This document shows positions 13,210 to 15,264 of a DNA stretch of 15,264 nt, one piece after another. Position 1 is the stretch's first letter. Each line of letters opens with the position of its first letter. Made by a program: the position numbers and the translations under genes. Location of the stretch: the NCBI GenBank assembly GCA_026002305.1, contig BOBI01000042.1, positions 1 to 15,264 of the forward strand, written 5' to 3'. A model generated the notes under the pieces. It saw only the letters and a list, made by a program, of their open reading frames with translations. It was not told the DNA's origin and made no database searches. The stretch comes from Spirochaetia bacterium. GTDB lineage: Bacteria; Spirochaetota; Spirochaetia; Treponematales; Breznakiellaceae.

Positions 13210-13539
13210 TCAACTGACACCTTCTTTTAGGTGAGCAATTCTTTCGGTAACTACTTTGTCAAAGTCGTGTAAAATGTCCCTATAAAGTTTTTGCAGCGAA
13301 ACGTAGTGCATAGGAACTAGCTGTTCCTGTTCCAAGGCAAATAATTGGGGCGTATCCACCATCAAAGCCCCGGCAATCCGGGTAATCATCTCGGTAGAGG
13401 GGAACCTTTTTGCAATTTCAATCATACCTATATGGGTTGTAGAGGTACCGGCTTTTTCGGCAAGCATTTCCTGCGAAAAACCGCGGAGTTTTCGATAAGT
13501 TTTAATATTCTGGGCTAAAAGTTCCCGCAAATCTGTCAT
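13210..13539 (-). CDS. XRE-family helix-turn-helix regulator
   Basis: Small DNA-binding regulator of 109 residues. The N-terminal HTH_3 domain (about 8-64) reads NIKTYRKLRGFSQEMLAEKAG, then TTHIGMIEIAKRFPS and a MITRIAGALMVDTPQLF helix. The last 40 residues are helical and may dimerise. ATG 13539 has an AGAGG site (13545-13549) 5 nt upstream. It is divergent from the small lipoprotein gene, 118 nt apart. Palindromic sites in that gap are natural candidates for its operator, so it may control both itself and the lipoprotein. A short hairpin (13218-13233) overlaps the 3' end and is followed by a T-rich run on the minus strand, a possible terminator. Effector unknown. Confidence 0.88.
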   Translation of the reverse strand: MTDLRELLAQNIKTYRKLRGFSQEMLAEKAGTSTTHIGMIEIAKRFPSTEMITRIAGALMVDTPQLFALEQEQLVPMHYVSLQKLYRDILHDFDKVVTERIAHLKEGVS

Positions 13540-13594
13540 TCATGCCTCTATCACCTCTTTGTTTATATTTCTATTTTTTACCAACAAATTGCTA

Positions 13595-13624
13595 TTGACT
13601 ATATCCGATTACATGATATATAAT
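13595..13624 (+). promoter_or_regulatory. Promoter of the small lipoprotein gene with overlapping dyads
   Basis: TTGACT (13595-13600) and a perfect TATAAT (13619-13624) are spaced by 18 nt. A dyad GATTA/TAATC (13607-13611, 13621-13625) straddles the -10 box, and could be bound by the adjacent XRE protein. Confidence 0.65.
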
Positions 13625-13633
13625 CTAATACGT

Positions 13634-13647
13634 TATAATTAATTATA
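13634..13647. promoter_or_regulatory. Perfect 14-bp palindrome in the leader
   Basis: TATAATTAATTATA reads the same on both strands. It lies just downstream of the expected transcription start and touches the AGGAGG ribosome site (13647-13652). Candidate operator or translation-blocking structure. Confidence 0.5.
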
Positions 13648-13657
13648 GGAGGTAGTT

Positions 13658-14269
13658 ATGAAAACTACGCAAAACATGAGCAAAATGCTCTTTTCGGTAA
13701 TGGCGACGCTTGCCTTCGTTCTAGCGGTATTAACAGGGTGCTCAGTCCCAACAAGTGTTGATATTAGTGAAGCGACAAGAGGGGTGTATAGGGTAACATA
13801 TCCTGAATATGGGGTTTCGACTCTTACGCTTAATGATGGCAGCTATAGCTTTTTAAACAGTGGTGGAGCTGATTCAGGAACTTATACAATTGGCAGCGGC
13901 GGTATTATAACTTTTAGCGGCCTTTTGGGAACGGGGAATTATTTAGGAATGCAAAACGCAGTGTCTATAGGTCAAATGACACTAAAAAAAGTGTCTAGCC
14001 CTAGCGATCCCGTTTATACCACAGCTCTTGAAGGCCAATGGAATTCATCTGGTGGCTTGGGGGTTATAAGAACATTTGTTTTTACCGGAGCGAATTTTAC
14101 ATATACTTCTGTGAATACTGCTACAGGAAGTACTGAAAATGTTAAAGGAACTTTCAGCTATACTGGTACAAATAATGGTTATAGATATTATTCAGTGGGT
14201 GGTGTCGATGCCTTGAGTAACAACGATTATAGTTTGAATGTTAGTGGTTACGGCACTTTTTATAGGTAG
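13658..14269 (+). CDS. Small lipoprotein of unknown function
   Basis: Predicted lipoprotein of 203 residues. A long N-terminal signal (hydrophobic from about 10) ends in VLTGC (Cys28). The mature part is rich in Gly, Ser, Thr and Tyr and looks all-beta. Two similar-looking segments are visible: STLTLNDGSYSFLNSGGADS-GTYTIGSGGIITFSG, then RTFVFTGANFTYTS-GTFSYTG, resembling the repeated small beta-barrel of lipocalin-like or DUF-type lipoproteins. Homology to a named family is not recognised. AGGAGG lies 5 nt before ATG, and the promoter is strong, so expression may be high when the divergent XRE regulator allows it. A hairpin follows the stop directly. Confidence 0.8.
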   Translation: MKTTQNMSKMLFSVMATLAFVLAVLTGCSVPTSVDISEATRGVYRVTYPEYGVSTLTLNDGSYSFLNSGGADSGTYTIGSGGIITFSGLLGTGNYLGMQNAVSIGQMTLKKVSSPSDPVYTTALEGQWNSSGGLGVIRTFVFTGANFTYTSVNTATGSTENVKGTFSYTGTNNGYRYYSVGGVDALSNNDYSLNVSGYGTFYR

Positions 14270-14274
14270 TAATA

Positions 14275-14306
14275 AAACTACCTCGCGGCTTGCTGCGGGG
14301 TAGTTT
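14275..14306. terminator. Terminator after the small lipoprotein gene
   Basis: A 12-bp stem (14275-14286 with 14295-14306, one G-T pair) with an 8-nt loop starts 5 nt after the stop codon, with A- and T-rich arms. Confidence 0.65.
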
Positions 14307-14347
14307 AAATTCGTACCAGCTAACCCGAACAAATGTATCCACCACAG

Positions 14348-14382
14348 GTTTGTTTTTAGTTTTGCAAAGCAAAAAAACAAAC
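14348..14382. terminator. AT-rich bidirectional hairpin
   Basis: GTTTGTTTTT (14348-14357) pairs with AAAAACAAAC (14373-14382) around an inner TTGC/GCAA. It forms a terminator-like structure for either strand. Confidence 0.5.
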
Positions 14383-14392
14383 AAATCTGATG

Positions 14393-14412
14393 CCTCGCCC
14401 TTTAGGGCGAGG
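14393..14412. repeat. Recurrent CCTCGCC hairpin, second copy
   Basis: CCTCGCCC (14393-14400) and GGGCGAGG (14405-14412) with a TTTA loop. It shares its core with the hairpin at 739-766, and the left arm also with 14281-14286. Confidence 0.55.
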
Positions 14413-14509
14413 TAGTTCATTCAAAGTGAAAGTTCAATATTGACGGATGTTGAAAGGAAAGTACCGCAAACGTTCTTGATACCGTCATTCAACTTGCAGA
14501 CTGAATTCG

Positions 14510-14582
14510 GCCCGTCTTTAAATGAGAATTGCAGGGTTTTGGCTCGCGTTTTCATTACCTCTTGAAAAGACGGGCTTTTTTT
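14510..14582 (+). terminator. Long-loop rho-independent terminator
   Basis: GCCCGTCTTT (14510-14519) pairs with AAAGACGGGC (14566-14575), followed by T7 (14576-14582). The 46-nt loop folds further by AATGAGAA with TTTTCATT (one G-T pair). No coding gene lies immediately upstream, so it may end a small RNA transcribed from 14413-14510. Confidence 0.65.
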
Positions 14583-14660
14583 AGTTTGGCGCCGGGGAAT
14601 TTCCTGTTTTCAAAGTCTATGCGTTTATCCTGATTTTCCGCTACTTGCACTTGCCGCCAA

Positions 14661-15264
14661 ATGCCTCTATGGTTACGTATGCAGGATGATCCGGACATTA
14701 AACCCGTAAACGAAACAGCAAACAAAAACCCCATAGCATGGCACCCTGCCTTTATCGAGGCTATACAGCTTGAACTGGAGCAATACAAAGATATTCTTGA
14801 ATTCAATCCGGAACACCAGTTAACCTCCGAGCCGCTAAAAATAGACGTACTAATCATCAAAAAACCGCCTGACGTTGTTATTGAAAAAAACATCGCCGCT
14901 ATCTTCCGCACAGACAACATCGTCGAGTACAAAAGCCCCACGGATTATGTTTCTGTGGAGGATTTCTACAAGGTATACGCTTACGGCTGTTTATATGTGG
15001 TACAAACAAAAGCCGCAATTACCGATCTAACCCTTACCTTTATTGAGAGCCGCCATCCCCGCGCGTTGTTGGCCCATCTTAAGGATGTTCGCCATTTTCG
15101 TATTGAAGAAAACAGCCGGGGGATTTATACTGTGATCGGTGATGTGCTACCCATTCAGATAATCGACAGCCGTAAGCTGTTGCCGGAGGAGAACATCTGG
15201 TTAAAGAACCTTGGCAACAAGCTTAATTTAGCGGAAATACGGCGGATAAGCGGTGCTTTAGGGC
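14661..15264 (+). CDS. PD-(D/E)XK-like protein of unknown function (3' end outside window)
   Basis: Open frame running off the right edge; at least 201 residues from ATG 14661, or 195 from ATG 14679. Neither start has a clear ribosome site; an in-frame stop lies at 14631. The translation has WHPAFIEAIQLELEQYKDIL, then LKIDVLIIKK with an Asp, then FRTDNIVEYKSP, whose Asp-strand, Glu-x-Lys pattern resembles the catalytic core of PD-(D/E)XK nuclease-fold proteins. DFYKVYAYGCLY follows, then RHPRALLAHLK and IYTVIGDVLPIQIID. I recall similar multi-copy proteins in treponemes, usually left as hypothetical; this could not be checked. Whether it cuts DNA is unknown. It lies beyond a strong terminator and has no visible partner in the window. 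Confidence 0.7.
   Translation, partial: MPLWLRMQDDPDIKPVNETANKNPIAWHPAFIEAIQLELEQYKDILEFNPEHQLTSEPLKIDVLIIKKPPDVVIEKNIAAIFRTDNIVEYKSPTDYVSVEDFYKVYAYGCLYVVQTKAAITDLTLTFIESRHPRALLAHLKDVRHFRIEENSRGIYTVIGDVLPIQIIDSRKLLPEENIWLKNLGNKLNLAEIRRISGALG

Noticed and set aside
14555..14941. Minus-strand open frame of 128 codons
   Set aside because: It is antisense to the PD-(D/E)XK-like gene and crosses the strong terminator at 14510-14582; its translation resembles no family.

Overview
This window looks like a chromosomal segment from a treponeme-like spirochaete of moderate GC content. That placement is an inference. It rests on the relaxed lipobox lipoproteins, the SurA-like protein tightly coupled to nusB, the paired signal peptidases I, the folD/fchA one-carbon pair seen in acetogenic treponemes, and a PD-(D/E)XK-like family at the right edge that I associate with treponemes. 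No ribosomal marker is present.

Layout, left to right. (1) 1-704 is an OmpR/PhoB-type response regulator whose first base lies just outside the window. It converges on a branched-chain-amino-acid-type binding lipoprotein (791-1921, minus) across two strong hairpins. (2) A small FMN-binding membrane protein (plus) runs head-on into a pair of polar amino acid ABC permeases (2878-4265, minus) and overlaps the second by 189 nt. No ABC ATPase is visible. (3) 4340-5455 is a zinc aminopeptidase-like lipoprotein whose last codons are antisense to a tRNA-Met(CAT) gene. The tRNA has its own strong minus-strand promoter. (4) 5645-7139 holds a SurA-like secreted chaperone followed after 1 nt by nusB. (5) 7178-7757 is a hicAB locus in which hicA appears broken at its 5' end while hicB is intact. 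(6) folD and fchA lie on the minus strand, separated by a nested inverted-repeat region. FolD lacks the catalytic Lys and Gln needed for cyclohydrolase activity, so FchA probably supplies that step. (7) 9845-10984 is an AAA+ ATPase with a winged-helix tail. It is preceded by a consensus promoter whose -10 box is repeated three times at 15-bp intervals. (8) 11077-12808 encodes two unlike type I signal peptidases in tandem. (9) About 400 nt of hairpin-rich noncoding DNA leads to an XRE regulator divergent from a small lipoprotein, with palindromic operator-like sites between them. (10) The right end has several hairpins or terminators and a truncated PD-(D/E)XK-like gene.

The strongest functional link is folD-fchA: a dehydrogenase-only FolD paired with a separate cyclohydrolase on the formyl- to methylene-tetrahydrofolate route. 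The most unusual regulatory sequence is the triple -10 repeat before the ATPase. I do not see a complete new defence or mobile system. The accessory-type material (broken hicA, lone STAND-like ATPase, PD-(D/E)XK protein, inverted-repeat elements) is scattered among housekeeping genes.
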